A stretch of DNA of 64,000 nucleotides from Myroides odoratus DSM 2801 (GTDB lineage: Bacteria; Bacteroidota; Bacteroidia; Flavobacteriales; Flavobacteriaceae): NCBI RefSeq assembly GCF_000243275.1, contig NZ_CM001437.1:1523100-1587099 (forward strand), written 5' to 3'. The position numbers and the translations under genes are program-made. Each line of letters begins with the position of its first letter. Within the stretch, counting starts at the first letter, position 1. The notes under the pieces were generated by a model, which saw nothing but the letters and a program-made list of their open reading frames with translations, ran no database searches and was not told the origin of the DNA. Of the stretch, positions 62,102-64,000 are shown one piece after another.

Positions 62102-62338
62102 TTAACAATAAACAATCCACAATTGTATCAATAAAAACGCAATAAAACTAACTTTAAAAACAAATAATGACCTAATTAATAAAATTATACAAAAGAGGAG
62201 GCCTACAACAGTAACTCCTCCCTTTAAAAACCATTCCATTCTATTAGAACGATCTGTATTCCCTTTATACTTATTCACACATAGAAAAAACAAAATCACT
62301 ATCTTTGAAATTAATTCAGTATTAAATAAAACCATCAT
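62102..62338 (-). CDS. Possible small membrane protein
   Basis: A 78-codon frame with two or three hydrophobic segments (IVILFFLCV, VVGLLFCIILLI, VSFIAFLLIQLWIVY). A shorter form from the internal ATG near 62239 (MEWFLKGGVTVVG) gives 45 residues. It fills the gap between the lipoprotein gene and polA, and its start overlaps the polA promoter on the other strand. AT-rich DNA easily yields such frames, so this is weak. Confidence 0.25.
   Translation of the reverse strand: MMVLFNTELISKIVILFFLCVNKYKGNTDRSNRMEWFLKGGVTVVGLLFCIILLIRSLFVFKVSFIAFLLIQLWIVYC
62300..62307 (+). promoter_or_regulatory. -7 box TATCTTTG for polA
   Basis: TATCTTTG lies 35 bases before the polA ATG. Confidence 0.65.
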
Positions 62339-62341
62339 TCA

Positions 62342-64000
62342 ATGGCTCAACAAAAACGTCTTTTTTTACTAGACGCCTATGCTTTAATTTTTAGAGGATA
62401 TTATGCGCTTATTAAAAACCCAAGAATCAATTCTAAAGGATTAGATACCTCTGCTATTTTAGGATTTATGAATTCCCTTTTGGATGTCATCAAAAGAGAG
62501 AATCCAGATCATTTAGCTGTTGCTTTTGACAATGGGGGGAGTAAAGATCGCTTGGCTATCTTTCCTGAATACAAAGCCAATCGCGATGTAACTCCTGAGG
62601 CAATTAAAATTGCGGTTCCTTACATCAAAGAGATTTTAAAGGCGATGCATATTCCCATTATTGAAGTTTCAGGTTTTGAGGCAGATGATTTAATTGGAAC
62701 TATTTCTAAACAAGCAGAAAAAGAAGACTTTATGGTGTATATGGTTACACCAGATAAAGATTACGCACAGCTTGTTTCGGACAACATTGTCATGTACAGA
62801 CCTGCGCGAATGGGCAACGGTATTGAAATTTGGGATGTTGAACGCGTAAAAGAGAAATTCGAAGTAGATCATCCTGAACAGGTTATTGACTTTTTGGGTA
62901 TGATGGGAGATGCTGTAGATAATATTCCGGGGTTACCAGGAGTTGGTGAAAAAACGGCAAAAAAATTCATCAAAGAATACGGATCAATGGAAAACCTTTT
63001 AGCTCACACCCATGAACTAAAAGGAAAAATGAAAGAAAATATCGAAGCCAATAAAGAGAAAGGATTACTTTCTAAAAAACTAGCGACGATTATCTTGGAT
63101 TGTCCGGTAACGTTTAATGCGGATAATTATATTTTAGAACAACCGGATGTTGAAAAAACAGATGCGCTATTCATTGAACTGGAATTCAGAAGAATGAAAG
63201 AGCAATTCGACAAGATTTTCTCTTCAACACCGCAACCAGCGACTGCGACTACAACTGCGACATCCTCTGGCACTCAAGAAGAGCAATTTTCTTTATTTGA
63301 CACTGGAGAAGGAAGTAGCACACAATCCCCTTACCAAACCTTAGAAACGACACAACATGTCTATCAGTTGGTTCAATCCCCCATGGCTATTCGCCTGTTA
63401 GCGCAGCAATTAATGCAGCAGCAAAGTGTTTGTTTCGATACAGAAACAACGGGCTTAGATCCTTTAACTGCGGAATTGGTAGGACTTGCATTTTCTTATG
63501 ATAAAGGAACAGCATACTATGTGCCTTTATCTGAAAACAGAGCGGAAGTATTAGCTACATTAGAACATTTCAAGCCTTTCTTTGAATCCGAAAGCATTGA
63601 AAAAATTGGGCAAAACTTAAAATACGATATCAAAGTTTTAAAACAATACGACATTCAGGTGAATCACCCTTTGTTTGACACAATGATTGCGCATTATTTG
63701 ATTAATCCAGATATGCGTCATAACATGGATGTATTGGCTGAAACTTATTTGAACTATACCCCTCAACCGATTGAAACCTTAATTGGAAAAAAAGGCAAAA
63801 ACCAAAAATCGATGCGTGAGGTAGAAGTTGAATTAACCAAAGAATACGCAGGAGAAGATGCGGATGTAACGTTTCAATTGAAACAAGTATTCTTACCCCA
63901 ATTGGAAGCCACTCAAACGGCACAATTATTCAGAGAGATTGAAATACCTTTAGTTTCCGTACTAGCGGATATGGAAAATGAAGGAATTCGCTTAGACGTT
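62342..64000 (+). CDS. polA: DNA polymerase I, N-terminal part (cut by the window end)
   Basis: The first 553 codons of polA run open to the last base of the window. The 5'-3' exonuclease domain (about 1-290) shows RLFLLDAYALIFRGYYAL, GFEADDLIGT, TPDKDYAQLV and MMGDAVDNIPGLPGVGEKTA. A Thr- and Ser-rich linker (about 298-325) follows. The 3'-5' proofreading domain is intact: FDTETTGLDP (Exo I, near 362), GQNLKYDIKVL (Exo II) and YAGEDADVTFQLK (Exo III). The polymerase domain lies beyond the window. It functions in replication and repair. Confidence 0.97.
   Translation, partial: MAQQKRLFLLDAYALIFRGYYALIKNPRINSKGLDTSAILGFMNSLLDVIKRENPDHLAVAFDNGGSKDRLAIFPEYKANRDVTPEAIKIAVPYIKEILKAMHIPIIEVSGFEADDLIGTISKQAEKEDFMVYMVTPDKDYAQLVSDNIVMYRPARMGNGIEIWDVERVKEKFEVDHPEQVIDFLGMMGDAVDNIPGLPGVGEKTAKKFIKEYGSMENLLAHTHELKGKMKENIEANKEKGLLSKKLATIILDCPVTFNADNYILEQPDVEKTDALFIELEFRRMKEQFDKIFSSTPQPATATTTATSSGTQEEQFSLFDTGEGSSTQSPYQTLETTQHVYQLVQSPMAIRLLAQQLMQQQSVCFDTETTGLDPLTAELVGLAFSYDKGTAYYVPLSENRAEVLATLEHFKPFFESESIEKIGQNLKYDIKVLKQYDIQVNHPLFDTMIAHYLINPDMRHNMDVLAETYLNYTPQPIETLIGKKGKNQKSMREVEVELTKEYAGEDADVTFQLKQVFLPQLEATQTAQLFREIEIPLVSVLADMENEGIRLDV

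Overview
The window is AT-rich and comes from a member of the Bacteroidota, family Flavobacteriaceae (Myroides or Flavobacterium-like; the genus is my inference). The evidence is a SusC/SusD pair, a metalloprotease with a type IX secretion C-terminal sorting domain, DUF4271 and DUF4296 proteins, many TAnnTTTG -7 promoter boxes, few Shine-Dalgarno sequences, and a flavobacterial gene order. No phage, transposase, CRISPR array or rRNA is visible. Most of the window is core chromosome.

Region by region. 1-3.5 kb: a large outer-membrane barrel protein with usher-like layout, facing a lipoprotein of unknown role. 3.8-19.5 kb: a complete division and cell wall (dcw) cluster on the minus strand, in the order mraZ, rsmH, ftsL, ftsI, murE, mraY, murD, ftsW, murG, murC, ftsQ, ftsA, ftsZ. 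It starts at an MraZ-type operator of 10-bp direct repeats and ends at a 38-bp palindromic terminator. 20-22.3 kb: an alpha/beta hydrolase with engB, then a LuxR-type regulator with a degenerate receiver. 22.4-27.4 kb: a SusC/SusD pair behind a roughly 300-nt leader. 27.5-38.2 kb: housekeeping genes (tyrS, an NAD-dependent epimerase, DUF4296, dihydroorotase, a polyprenol-phosphate glycosyltransferase, DUF4271, hemD, pckA, DUF423, saccharopine dehydrogenase family).

38.2-41.9 kb: a compact three-gene operon of a tail-fibre-like protein, a secreted M12-like metalloprotease and a two-repeat lipoprotein. 41.9-50.1 kb: a membrane protein, a fused oligopeptide-type ABC ATPase, an OsmC-like protein, two very short genes with their own promoter and terminators, an exonuclease, a serine hydrolase, an O-methyltransferase, a PAP2 phosphatase, a TatA-like protein and a carboxypeptidase-regulatory-like protein. 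50.3-58 kb: peptidase E, two identical tRNA-Gly genes, and a MarR-type regulator leading a complete RND efflux operon (adaptor, pump, outer-membrane factor). 58-64 kb: a repeat-rich noncoding stretch, a polysaccharide deacetylase, a thioredoxin-fold protein lacking the first active-site cysteine, a metallophosphoesterase, a lipoprotein and the start of polA, cut by the window end.

The least explained items are the paired short genes at 45.37-45.62 kb, the multi-arm inverted repeats at 58.0-58.5 kb and 34.19-34.32 kb, the MraZ repeats that sit where a -33 element should be, and three genes whose -7 box ends only 4-8 nt before the start codon, which suggests leaderless mRNAs.
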